A stretch of 64,000 nt of DNA from Tropicibacter sp. R16_0 (GTDB lineage Bacteria > Pseudomonadota > Alphaproteobacteria > Rhodobacterales > Rhodobacteraceae), in NCBI RefSeq assembly GCF_017743935.1, contig NZ_JAGHRE010000008.1, positions 226,030-290,029 on the forward strand. The letters run 5' to 3'. The notes under the pieces are model-generated. The model saw only the letters and a program-made list of their open reading frames with translations, did no database searches and was not told the origin of the DNA. The number at the start of each line of letters is the position of its first letter. The first letter of the stretch is position 1. Made by a program: the position numbers and the translations under genes. Shown here piece by piece: positions 17,228 through 25,202 of the stretch.

Positions 17228-17870
17228 ACACGAAAACGTCTGCTATTTCCACGGCGCGTATCAAACACTGCCTGAATAGGTGTCGGGGTCCGGACTTTTC
17301 GGGCCTACGCCGAGCCTTCTCAAAGATACTTTGAATTGAGCGATATGCAGCGGATGGACTGGGTCCGTTTGGGGTTCCTGGCGGAAGATGAACGAGAGGC
17401 TTTGAATGTCTGTTTGGTGCGAACATCGAACCTTAGCTGCAACCGCGGAATAGTCCGGCCAGCTCAACTGAAGCAGACGTTCAAAGCGGCTGAAGAAAAC
17501 ATCGGTAGCAGCACTTCTGTACCCATTCCCTCGGATAACTGAAGGTGCCAGATAAGTTACGACCTTTGTCGCGGTGTCGCCTCTTCTAGACGCTTGCAGA
17601 ATTACTTTCGAGCGACCTTTGTAGGTTTTGGAGAACCTGTCGCGTGTTCCTATCATGTGTATCCAATGACGCGCATAGATCCACACCATTGCGAATTACA
17701 TAACGCGAACATGAACAAAACTTGTGAGCCTTACTGTTTATCCCTTGGTAGACAGTGCTCCTAGGTTCAATGAACCTGCCGAACCCGAACTTGGCTGGGT
17801 AGATTGGTGATGAAGTCTGAGAAACAGGGTTCTTTTGACCAAAAACCAATAACTTGACCACCTGCGCCGA
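17228..17870. other. gene-free right end of the island
   Basis: I find no credible coding sequence in these 643 bases; open frames are short and lack family features. The only recognisable content is the island-end repeat at 17751-17777. The stretch probably holds recombination sites and decayed DNA. Confidence 0.6.
17751..17777. repeat. island-end inverted repeat, copy 2
   Basis: GACAGTGCTC then AGGTTC-AAT-GAACCT, matching the copy at 10931-10957 inside the left end. It lies about 95 bases inside the distal tRNA repeat. It may be a recombinase arm site, or the trace of an earlier integration whose integrase tail once lay here. Confidence 0.5.
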
Positions 17871-17917
17871 TCTTCGGGAGGCAGGGGTTGGAGGTTCGAA
17901 TCCTCTCACTCCGACCA
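17871..17917 (+). repeat. attR-type direct repeat (tRNA-Pro 3' half fragment)
   Basis: This is a copy of 10845-10891 with one mismatch, lacking the acceptor 5' strand, D-arm and 5' anticodon stem, so it cannot be a functional tRNA. It is followed by a copy of the tRNA terminator. It marks the distal boundary of the island. Confidence 0.85.
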
Positions 17918-17926
17918 AAAAATCAA

Positions 17927-17952
17927 GGCGCCCAAGGGCGCCTTTGTTGTTT
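17927..17952 (+). terminator. duplicated tRNA terminator hairpin
   Basis: GGCGCCC-AA-GGGCGCC then TTTGTTGTTT, identical to 10901-10926. It was duplicated along with the tRNA fragment, showing that the repeated unit extends past the tRNA itself. Confidence 0.7.
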
Positions 17953-17958
17953 TCAAGA

Positions 17959-17983
17959 CAGCAATCTCGGGTTCCTTGAACAT
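17959..17983. repeat. island-end inverted repeat, degraded copy 3
   Basis: GACAGCAATC then GGGTTC-CTT-GAACAT. It lies at the same offset from the distal tRNA fragment as copy 1 lies from the intact tRNA (both start 68 bases after the start of the terminator spacer region), directly before the integrase remnant. Confidence 0.45.
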
Positions 17984-17987
17984 GAGG

Positions 17988-18074
17988 CTAGTCCAAATTC
18001 AGGGCGTAGGCAGTTTTGGCAAGGTGTCCCGAGCCCTGGTGCGCAGAGACGAGCGAAGTGATCCTCTCTGCGGC
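17988..18074 (-). pseudogene. integrase C-terminal remnant (second element)
   Basis: Read on the minus strand, the last 27 codons (AERITSLVSAHQGSGHLAK, then TAYALNLD) align without gaps to the end of the island integrase (DSRVTASVYARYRPEHLRK, then AASALEFD). They share R, T, V, A, HL, K, A, AL and the final D. The position of the catalytic Tyr is Ser here. The stop lies 71 bases from the tRNA fragment, exactly as in the intact arrangement (10891 to 10962). Upstream codons lose the similarity, so this is a decayed tail. Confidence 0.65.
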
Positions 18075-18165
18075 CAGATTATGCTTACCGGTCTGGCGCT
18101 TGATACCTGTAGCCAACTTGCAATGAGACCGGAGGGCAGCAAAGCACCACCCTCCGATGTTGTCG

Positions 18166-20061
18166 CTATAGGATGAAATCGCCGTCTGCAAACGACAGAA
18201 CTTCCACGTTCACCAACAGGTCGGTTCCATCACCGCCTGTCGCGCCGATGAACTCAACCCGTGCCTGGTTGCCCGTCAGGGTGATGCTGTAGTCGCTTCG
18301 GTTGCCGAAATACACCGCGGTGTCTGTGCCAAGCCCACCAGAGATCAGGTCGTTGCCTGCGGCGCCAACCAAGACATCATCGCCGTTTTCACCAAATAGG
18401 TAGTTGTTGTGCCGGTCACCTGAAAGTTGATCGTCAAAGTCCGAGCCCTGAAGATATTCAACGTTGGAGTATCGATCACCCTCATACCCTCGACCGCGCA
18501 GAAGCGAAGCCTCGACACCTTCATCGGCGTTCAGATATGTGACCAGGTCCGCACCGGCCCCGCCGACGGCGACGTGCGATCCGCCCTCGGAGAAGTCAAA
18601 GACATCGCGGCCGCCCAAGCCCCGAATGTAGTTGGCTCCGTCTCCGGTCGTGAATGTATCGCCTTGCGATGAACCTGTGATGCCTTCCACGTCGCTAAAC
18701 GTGTCAATGCCGTTCCCATTGTTGGCTTGTCCAGATGCTGTATTCACCTGAACGCCGACAGACACATCTGCATAGGTGATGAAGTCGAACCCGTCTCCGC
18801 CATCGATGATGTTGTTGCCGCCAACCGACACGAACCAATCGTTGCCACCTTCGCCTTTCAGCGTGTCGTCACCGGTTCCGCCGCGGATGATGTCGTTTCC
18901 ATCGCCACCCAGAACAATGTCATTGCCTGCGCCAGCGTCAATTTCGTCTCGGCCACCGCGACCATCTATCAGGTCGTTGTCGGCGCCAGTTGCCAAGACT
19001 TGATCCGTATCATCGCCAATGATGAAATCGACATCATTCGATCCATCACTTTGCAGCAAATCAGCTGGGATCAGGACGCCATCGATCACGTGCACGATGC
19101 CGTTGGACGCCTGAATATCCAAGGCAATCAAATTCGGATTGGGAATATCGGGATCTGCATCGACCAGGCTGGTTCCGTCAACTGTCAGGGTGCCGGTTTG
19201 CAGTGTTGTCACTTGCCCGGCTGCGATCACCTGGCTCGATTGGAGGCTTTCACCGGCCACGTGGTAGGTCAAAACCGTGCTGAGCAGGTCAATCGGATCT
19301 TCCCCGGCGCTGAGCAAACGCAAGCTATCCAGGATATAGGTCAAGGCGCCAGCTTCGTCGCCTCCGCCGTACCCCAGAGCCTGAGACAGGCCAACGAAGG
19401 CCGCATCATTCGGCGCAAAGACGGTGAAATCACCGGGCGCATCAAGAGTTCCGGCAAGATTTGCTGCGGTGACAGCTTCGCGCAGCAGGTCGAAATCCGC
19501 GCCGTTGTCGTCAAACCCGGCAGCGCCACTGGCCGCAACGACGGTGCCTGTGATGCTGGGTACGTCGTTTCCAGGCAGATCGACCGGCAAAAGAACACGA
19601 TCAATGATGTGCACCACGCCGTTGCTTGCGAAGTTGTCCGTGCTGATCAGAGTTGGATCCAGAAGGTCCGGTTCCGCATCCTGCAATGTCGGAAGGGAAC
19701 CGGCAGAAATCGAACCTCCCTGAAGGGTTGTCACTGTTCCGTTGGCCGCGATATCCATCGCCGACTGGGCGCCAGCAGAGACGTGGTAGAGAACAACTGC
19801 GTTCAGTGTTTCGACGGGCACGTTGCCCGCAAGAAACCCAATGACAGCCCCTTGGTCATCCGTGTCGCCCATAAACCCAAGATCTGTCGCCAGCTGTGAA
19901 AAGGCAGCGTTTGTCGGCGCAAAAACCGTCAAATCGTTGCCAGCATCGCCGACTGTGTCGACAAGTGCCGAGTTTTCTATGTTGTCGTCCAGAAACTGCA
20001 GAACGTTTACCAAGATACTTAGATCGGCGCTTCCGATCGCGACGTCCTTGATGGTAACCAT
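18166..20061 (-). CDS. secreted FAS1 (fasciclin)-RTX repeat protein
   Basis: This 631-residue acidic protein has two FAS1 domains (about residues 1-155 and 170-325; motifs LTVFAPTNAAFSQL, VLYHVSAG, NGVVHIIDRVLLP and FTVFAPNDAAFVGL, VLTYHVAGE, NGIVHVIDGVLIP). Calcium-binding RTX nonapeptides follow (GAGNDIVLGGDGNDIIRG, GENGDDVLVGAAGNDLISGG). It lacks an N-terminal signal and ends in a hydrophobic LSFADGDFIL, as expected for a type I secretion substrate. Adhesion or matrix function is inferred from FAS1. GGGAGA precedes the ATG. No T1SS genes are nearby. Confidence 0.9.
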   Translation of the reverse strand: MVTIKDVAIGSADLSILVNVLQFLDDNIENSALVDTVGDAGNDLTVFAPTNAAFSQLATDLGFMGDTDDQGAVIGFLAGNVPVETLNAVVLYHVSAGAQSAMDIAANGTVTTLQGGSISAGSLPTLQDAEPDLLDPTLISTDNFASNGVVHIIDRVLLPVDLPGNDVPSITGTVVAASGAAGFDDNGADFDLLREAVTAANLAGTLDAPGDFTVFAPNDAAFVGLSQALGYGGGDEAGALTYILDSLRLLSAGEDPIDLLSTVLTYHVAGESLQSSQVIAAGQVTTLQTGTLTVDGTSLVDADPDIPNPNLIALDIQASNGIVHVIDGVLIPADLLQSDGSNDVDFIIGDDTDQVLATGADNDLIDGRGGRDEIDAGAGNDIVLGGDGNDIIRGGTGDDTLKGEGGNDWFVSVGGNNIIDGGDGFDFITYADVSVGVQVNTASGQANNGNGIDTFSDVEGITGSSQGDTFTTGDGANYIRGLGGRDVFDFSEGGSHVAVGGAGADLVTYLNADEGVEASLLRGRGYEGDRYSNVEYLQGSDFDDQLSGDRHNNYLFGENGDDVLVGAAGNDLISGGLGTDTAVYFGNRSDYSITLTGNQARVEFIGATGGDGTDLLVNVEVLSFADGDFIL

Positions 20062-20846
20062 GTTGTCTCCCCTTTGCTGTCTCGCAGCAGAAATGCTCTG
20101 TCCCAGAGCGTCGGTTTTCCGTGCGCGAGCTTTGTGCTCTCCGTACTGTTTTGCTCAGCCCAGCCGTCAGGAACCCAGGTGCTATGGCCCTTGGATTTGC
20201 CTGTCGGCATGACAAACGATGGGAGTACTACGGGGGCGGTCACAAAGTAGATCACTGAAACAGTTGGCGCATTTTCAGAGCTCAACTCCAATGAAACACA
20301 CAAAAAATTCTTGGTACTGAAAAGTGGCTTGTCCAAAATGTGGAGTTTCTGCCACTTCAGAAGAACCGCAAACTTATCTGCTCTGTCGGCTTCACCCAAG
20401 CGATTTCAGCAAGGTCTATTGTTCTGCTCGAACAGCAAAAAAGTTGGCTTTGCGTCGCCTTGCCGTAAAACTCTGGAGAGGGAAAACATATTTGAACACA
20501 ATACGATAGAACTGATGCGATGGCATTTTGAACCCGAGGGCTGCAAGGCCCCGAGCCCGCCGTTCCACAATGCTATCCATAAGCAGCCTTGATGGCCGTC
20601 AATCTGATTTGATCCCTGGATGGTCTGGACATGACCACCATCAGTACAGCGTGGCCGTCACCGGCGTTTCAGCGATGTCGCGATCTAAACTTTCCGTGTC
20701 TTCACGGTTTTGTGTGTCTTGCCCCTGCGCAACCGAGACAACGCCGGTCCAAAACCCAGGACCAGCTTTGGCAAACAACGCAAGGCGGTGATGGTGTTCC
20801 TTAAGAGGAGTGCGACAGACTGCCCATGGGAGACTTCTGTGCATAT
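20062..20846. other. 785-base stretch without a convincing gene
   Basis: This lies between the start of the FAS1-RTX gene and the 3' end of the minus-strand catabolic operon. Open frames here are short, overlap on both strands and show no recognisable motif. It should contain the promoter of the FAS1-RTX gene and the operon's 3' end; I see no clear terminator hairpin. Confidence 0.55.
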
Positions 20847-21221
20847 CTAAGTCGGGTCTCCAAAGGCTCCTGGCACATCTTTTGCCTTCACCAAACTGCG
20901 CCCGTCGCAAATCACCGTGCCATCAGGGGCCGTACAGACTGCCCAAAGATCCACCAGGTGTTTCTCGCGGCGCAATTCGGTAACTGTCACTTTCGCAGTC
21001 AGAAGCGTGTTCAAGGGCGCTGCTGCTTTGAACTGCAGGTCTTGTTTTAGGTAGTTGGTGCCGGAACCCGGTAGTTCGACACCAAGAAGATAGGAAAACA
21101 AAGCTGCGATCAGAGGTTCTGGAACGCTTTCGGATCTGCTCCCGCTGAGCGCTGTGAAAACGGACATGTCGTCTTCGCTGTAACTGCGGGAGACTTGCGC
21201 GGATTGTCCTTCAGTCAGCAT
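20847..21221 (-). CDS. MaoC-like (hot-dog fold) protein, likely non-catalytic partner
   Basis: The start MLTEGQSAQVSRSYSEDD (ATG 21221) overlaps the end of the upstream MaoC gene (ATGCTGA), giving 124 residues. The fold is recognised from YSEDDMSVFTALSG, LPGSGTNYLKQDLQFKAAAPLNTLLTAKVTVTELR and DGTVICDGRSLVK, which are typical of MaoC/hydratase C-terminal halves. The usual Asp...His catalytic pair is replaced by SRSESVPEP. It may therefore form a heteromer with the catalytic MaoC encoded next door, or bind acyl-CoA only. It is the last gene of the operon. Confidence 0.75.
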   Translation of the reverse strand: MLTEGQSAQVSRSYSEDDMSVFTALSGSRSESVPEPLIAALFSYLLGVELPGSGTNYLKQDLQFKAAAPLNTLLTAKVTVTELRREKHLVDLWAVCTAPDGTVICDGRSLVKAKDVPGAFGDPT

Positions 21222-21571
21222 TGTATCTCTGCCTCTCCGATCAGGCACTCTGCGCCATCGGCAACCCGTACAACGCGCATAGCCACGCGTTCTTGGCTTT
21301 CTTGAGTTATCAACAAATCCAGCGGTTCTTTGGCAAAAGCCGGATTGGGGAACATCAGTTTCTGCGACGACGTGTTCAAATCAGGATCATGTTGCTTCAA
21401 CATGCCCCAAAGCTTGGCGTAGAGCAGCATCCCATGAGACACCGTCCGCCCAAAGGCCGTGTCGGCGCAAAACTCGGGGTCCACGTGGATTGCGTTGTCA
21501 TCACCGGAAACCTGCGCAAATGCGTCAAAATCAGCTTGCGTCGGTATCCAGCGTTCCCGGAGGTCAATCAT
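21215..21571 (-). CDS. MaoC-family enoyl-CoA hydratase
   Basis: ATG 21571 (MIDLRERWIPTQADFDAFAQ) is preceded by GGAGG and chosen over a TTG two codons upstream; 118 residues. It carries the R-hydratase motif SGDDNAIHVDPEFCADTAFG with the catalytic Asp and His near residues 26-31, then VSHGML. It hydrates trans-2-enoyl-CoA or a related unsaturated acyl-CoA. It overlaps the acyl-CoA ligase stop by eight bases and its own 3' end overlaps the second MaoC-like gene. Confidence 0.88.
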   Translation of the reverse strand: MIDLRERWIPTQADFDAFAQVSGDDNAIHVDPEFCADTAFGRTVSHGMLLYAKLWGMLKQHDPDLNTSSQKLMFPNPAFAKEPLDLLITQESQERVAMRVVRVADGAECLIGEAEIQC

Positions 21572-23063
21572 TTCCAAATGCCTCCAGCAGATCAGGCTTA
21601 CGGATTTTGCCCGCCGCAGTGCGTGAGAAGTCCTGAACCAGTTTCACATGGGCCGGGACTTTGTACCCCGCCAATCGTTCGCGACACCACGGACGCAGGC
21701 TTTCAACATCAAGCGTTTTTTCGGGTCGCGGCAGAATGAACGCCGCGCCAACCTCGCCCCACTTCTCGTCCCGCACGCCAATTACTGCAGCTTCGAGAAT
21801 GGCGGGATGGGAATGCAAAACCCTTTCAACTTCAGCAGGATAAACGTTTTCACCGCCCGAGATGTACATGTCCTTGATGCGGTCAACGATGAAATAATAC
21901 CCGTCTGCATCCCGCCGGGCGACGTCACCGGTTTTGAGCCAACCGTCTTCAGTGAATGTCTTTGCCGTTGCGCCCGGATTGCCAAAATAGCCCGGCGTCA
22001 CACCGGGGCCTTTGATTTGCAATTCGCCAACACCTTCGGCCCCATCCGGGACACCGTTCAGGCGGACTTGGGTCAAGCTTTGTGGTTTGCCGACCGAGCC
22101 GATCTTTTGCTCGGCATGGGCGGGATCCATAAGGAAGACGGTTGGGCCCGTTTCGGTCATGCCCATGCCGTTCAGAACCTTCACACCACGCTGTGCAAAA
22201 AATTGGATCAACGGTTCCGCGAGCGGTGCTCCACCACACCCGCAGCGGATATTGCTCCAATCCAGGTCGTCAATCCACGGGGCAAGCGACAGCGCCTGAT
22301 AGACCGCTGGCACCGCGAAAAACTGATTGATACGGCCCGAGGCCAGCAGGTCGCGCACCTCTTCCGGATCGAACTTTGGCAAGATCGTCGTTGTCCCGCC
22401 AGACAGGAAAACGGGAAGCGTGTAAAGGTTGATCCCCGCGGTATGGAACAAGGGCAGGAAGCAGGCTGTGCGGTCGGTCGAAGTGACATCGATGGCTTGC
22501 CCAATGTTGATGGTGTTCGCCCATGACATGCCTGCGGTTTGGATCACCGATTTGGGCAGGCCTGTGGTCCCCGAGGTAAAGAGAAGATACCACGGACGAT
22601 CAGATGGGATCGGAGCTGCGATGTCTGGGCCGCCCGCCTCTATCCAACCCGAAAGATCGGTTTCAATCGTCAAAAGCGGTGCGCCGACCCCGCGTGCTGT
22701 TTCGGCTGCCACATCGTGGAATTCGGCATCCGTGAGCAAAAGCGAGACGCCAACTTGCTCCAATGTCTCTACCAGCTCGGGCGCGGGTTGGCGCCAATTC
22801 AGGGGGCACAGGATGATACCTGTCTTTTGGCAGGCAAACAGGGTGATGAAAAACTCGGCACAGTTTTGGCAGAGAATGCCCACCCGATCACCTTGTGCAA
22901 GCCCCTGGCCTGTTAGCCCGGCAGCAACTGCATTGGCCGCGCTGTTTACCTGGTCGAAGCTCCAATCACGCTTTGACGCGGTGTCGTGAAACGCCACTGA
23001 ATTGGGCGAGAGTTCCGCCCGTTTCGCTGCCATGTCAGGGATCTGCTCAAACATCTCTCTCAT
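21564..23063 (-). CDS. acyl-CoA synthetase (AMP-forming ligase)
   Basis: This 499-residue ANL-superfamily enzyme activates a carboxylate to its CoA thioester with ATP. It has the P-loop-like A3 motif LLFTSGTTGLPKS near residue 160, A5-like GMGMTETGPT, the adenylation signature GWLKTGDVARRDADGYYFIVDR, and the C-terminal hinge and catalytic Lys region RTAAGKIRKPDLL. The acid substrate is unknown. Its start overlaps the enoyl-CoA hydratase stop (ATGA), and operon partners point to breakdown rather than synthesis. Confidence 0.93.
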   Translation of the reverse strand: MREMFEQIPDMAAKRAELSPNSVAFHDTASKRDWSFDQVNSAANAVAAGLTGQGLAQGDRVGILCQNCAEFFITLFACQKTGIILCPLNWRQPAPELVETLEQVGVSLLLTDAEFHDVAAETARGVGAPLLTIETDLSGWIEAGGPDIAAPIPSDRPWYLLFTSGTTGLPKSVIQTAGMSWANTINIGQAIDVTSTDRTACFLPLFHTAGINLYTLPVFLSGGTTTILPKFDPEEVRDLLASGRINQFFAVPAVYQALSLAPWIDDLDWSNIRCGCGGAPLAEPLIQFFAQRGVKVLNGMGMTETGPTVFLMDPAHAEQKIGSVGKPQSLTQVRLNGVPDGAEGVGELQIKGPGVTPGYFGNPGATAKTFTEDGWLKTGDVARRDADGYYFIVDRIKDMYISGGENVYPAEVERVLHSHPAILEAAVIGVRDEKWGEVGAAFILPRPEKTLDVESLRPWCRERLAGYKVPAHVKLVQDFSRTAAGKIRKPDLLEAFGND

Positions 23064-23827
23064 CCACTGGGTTGAAGGAAATCTTGCATCTTGGTCAGGG
23101 TTTCTGGTCGTCCTATGAGGGCGCGAAAGGCCTCGGTCTCTGCATCGAGCCGCGCTTTCACGTTCGCCCGACGCGCATCCCCCCAGAACAGGGACTTTGT
23201 CGACAACGCTGTGCCAGTATCAACGTCCCTCAGCAAAGCCATGGCGCGCATTTCAGGGTTCTGATCAACGGCCTGAACCAGTCCTAGATTTGCTAGCTGC
23301 TCTGCCCGATGCCGATGGTTGGCCATCACCCAACCCAGGGCGCTCGCGCCGCCAATCAGCTCTGGCAACAGGGCGGTCCATCCGCCATCTGGGGCAAATC
23401 CCACCACGCCATAGTAGGGCTGGACAAAGGCGTCAGGCGCTGCAACCACCAGATCCGATGCAAACACCAGTCCCGCCGACCCACCTGTCGCTGCGCCGTG
23501 AACGGCGGAAGCAAGGACAGTCGGCATTTCGATCATCCGCAAGACCAGCGCCTGCAACACAGGCACAACCTGCTCTGTATAGTTTTCAATCTGTCCCGAT
23601 TGCGCCGCCTTGGCGAACCGCGCGACATCCCCTCCGGTGGAGAAATTGCGCCCCCCCGAGATCAGTGCCTTTTGCGCACCCGATTGTTCGAGCGCATCAA
23701 ACGCACGATGCAGATCGCGCAAAAGGCCAGGCTCAAGCGCGTTAGCACGTGGTGCTTTCAATTCGATCTGAAAGCAGGGTTCCGCGTTTGGCAGATCGTC
23801 GACGTGCCATGTGACCAACTCACTCAT
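23060..23827 (-). CDS. enoyl-CoA hydratase/isomerase family protein
   Basis: This 255-residue crotonase-fold protein has the oxyanion-hole segments ALISGGRNFSTGGDVARFA and SAVHGAATGGSAGLVFASDLVVAAPDAFVQPYYGVVGFAPDGG. The glutamates of classical hydratases are not both apparent, so isomerase, hydratase or hydrolase activity cannot be told apart. It is translationally coupled to TetR upstream and to the ligase downstream through ATGA overlaps. Confidence 0.88.
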   Translation of the reverse strand: MSELVTWHVDDLPNAEPCFQIELKAPRANALEPGLLRDLHRAFDALEQSGAQKALISGGRNFSTGGDVARFAKAAQSGQIENYTEQVVPVLQALVLRMIEMPTVLASAVHGAATGGSAGLVFASDLVVAAPDAFVQPYYGVVGFAPDGGWTALLPELIGGASALGWVMANHRHRAEQLANLGLVQAVDQNPEMRAMALLRDVDTGTALSTKSLFWGDARRANVKARLDAETEAFRALIGRPETLTKMQDFLQPSG

Positions 23828-24420
23828 GGGGCCAATCCGTTGCAGATCAATTCATGCGCCTCAGCGACAACGCGCTCGATATCGACATTGTCGTCCCACA
23901 GCACGTATCGCTCACCCAAGGCCTTTGCGATCCCCATCAACGCCCAGGCTCGAACCTCGGCGTCACCTGGAGAAATCTCGCCCTTTTGGACCGCTTGCTC
24001 CAGCTGATCGGCATAGGCCTTGCCAAATTCTGTGTAGTAGGTGCGATAGGCCTCGGGATCGACAAATCGGGCCTCTTCCACGATGCGGTATTGCAAGGGT
24101 CGATCGCGCACGACACGCAAGTAAGCCGCGAGCCCGGCACGCTCGGCTTCCAACCGGTTGGGTGCGTCGACGATGCGCTCGGTCGTTTGGGTTCGCGTGG
24201 CGCGCCCCATGTCCTCGACCAACTCCCGGAACAGCACCTCTTTGCTCGAAAAGTAGATGTAGAACGTGCCCAGGGCCGTTTCCGCCGCGCGCGTGATGTC
24301 GGCGATGGAAGCGGCGGCAAATCCCTTTTCACCGATTACCTGCTCGGCAGCGGCAAGGATCTTCGCGCGGCGTTCAATCCCGCGTTTGGTTTTTGGTTGT
24401 GAGGCAGCGGGTTTTGTCAT
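23824..24420 (-). CDS. TetR-family transcriptional regulator
   Basis: This 198-residue protein has a TetR N-terminal helix-turn-helix (RAKILAAAEQVIGEKGFAAASIADITRAAETALGTFYIYFSSKEVLFREL, residues 18-67) and a helical ligand-binding domain. It is embedded in the operon with ATGA overlaps on both sides, so it is likely an autoregulating repressor released by the substrate or an acyl-CoA intermediate. The palindrome upstream of the first operon gene (30056-30075) is a plausible operator. Confidence 0.93.
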   Translation of the reverse strand: MTKPAASQPKTKRGIERRAKILAAAEQVIGEKGFAAASIADITRAAETALGTFYIYFSSKEVLFRELVEDMGRATRTQTTERIVDAPNRLEAERAGLAAYLRVVRDRPLQYRIVEEARFVDPEAYRTYYTEFGKAYADQLEQAVQKGEISPGDAEVRAWALMGIAKALGERYVLWDDNVDIERVVAEAHELICNGLAP

Positions 24421-25202
24421 CGTATCATCGTCTTCTGTTGCTCAGGCGTTCCGCTTTTTTGTGCCATGGCAAAGCGTCGTAGGGCATCACAAAACGCCTC
24501 TGGCTCTTCGAGGTGCGGAGAATGACCCGAGTTCTGGAATATCTGCACCTCGGCCATGGGCGCCTGTCGCGCGATCCAATGCGCCACCTCTGGATCATAA
24601 AGCTGACTTTGCCCACCCGCGCAGACGAGGTAGGGAATTTCAATTCCCGCGATGGTGTTCCGCGCGTCCATGGCAACCAGATCGTCCCAGATCGGGCGCA
24701 GCGTTGTTGGGTCCTGCTGCAGAAGCAGTGCTTTCATCGCCTCATCATCGGCGGACAATGCGCGATCAGGCGCGTACATGTTTCGCTGGATGTTGTTGAC
24801 CATGCTGCGCCATTGAAATTCGATCCTCGAAGACGTGGACAGAACGGCATCCGCGCTTTGGCCACCCAGGCCAAACGTCCATTGCTCGTCGGGCAACAAA
24901 CGCGGGCTCATATCAACTGTGATCAGCCCACCCAAGTCTTTGGCGCCGTGCTGCGCTATATACTGCCATGCCACCGCCGCCCCCATGGACCATCCGACCA
25001 GAATTGGACGATCCAACCGGTCGATGATTTCGCCCACAATCTCGACACAACGATCAAGGCTTGGCTCATCTTTCTCTAGAACTCCATGCCCGGGTAAATC
25101 CGGTGCGTGGCAGTCGAAATCCGGGCCGAGCCGGGCTGCGATGTCGTCAAACACAGCACCGTTCATGGCCCAGCCATGCAGGAAGAGAAGCGATACACTC
25201 AT
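24417..25202 (-). CDS. alpha/beta hydrolase
   Basis: The start MSVSLLFLHGWAMNGAVFDD (ATG 25202, overlapping the permease stop) gives 261 residues. It has the alpha/beta-hydrolase features: HGW oxyanion loop, LPGHG near residue 42, nucleophile elbow ILVGWSMGAAVAW (Ser near residue 81) and the C-terminal NSGHSPHLEEPEAF with the catalytic His. In this operon it may hydrolyse an ester or a ring-cleavage product before or after CoA activation. Confidence 0.9.
   Translation of the reverse strand: MSVSLLFLHGWAMNGAVFDDIAARLGPDFDCHAPDLPGHGVLEKDEPSLDRCVEIVGEIIDRLDRPILVGWSMGAAVAWQYIAQHGAKDLGGLITVDMSPRLLPDEQWTFGLGGQSADAVLSTSSRIEFQWRSMVNNIQRNMYAPDRALSADDEAMKALLLQQDPTTLRPIWDDLVAMDARNTIAGIEIPYLVCAGGQSQLYDPEVAHWIARQAPMAEVQIFQNSGHSPHLEEPEAFCDALRRFAMAQKSGTPEQQKTMIR

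Larger units (their letters stand above)
10845..17917. mobile_element. tRNA-Pro-integrated genomic island (about 7.0 kb), probably immobile
   Basis: The element is bounded by the repeated tRNA-Pro 3' half (offset 7,026 bases). An integrase pseudogene points towards the tRNA at the left end. Cargo is a Tat-signal dioxygenase-fold protein, a ferric-reductase-like membrane protein, a possible small membrane peptide and the four-gene Anbu operon. The right end (17228-17870) is gene-free and contains a copy of a sequence also found inside the left end. The amber codon in the integrase argues that the island can no longer excise on its own. Confidence 0.8.

Noticed and set aside
17586..17918. 110-codon minus-strand frame beginning MVGVRGFEPPTPASR
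   Set aside because: Same artefact, arising from the tRNA-Pro fragment at the distal repeat. It was useful only as a hint that the tRNA end is duplicated.
18727..19899. 390-codon plus-strand frame
   Set aside because: It is antisense to the FAS1-RTX gene, whose domains are unambiguous; codon pattern of the repeats keeps the opposite strand open.
20641..20910. 89-codon minus-strand frame in the gap after the MaoC gene
   Set aside because: Its first part lies over the MaoC-like gene in a different frame and the remainder shows no recognisable domain; possible degraded DNA but not supportable as a gene.
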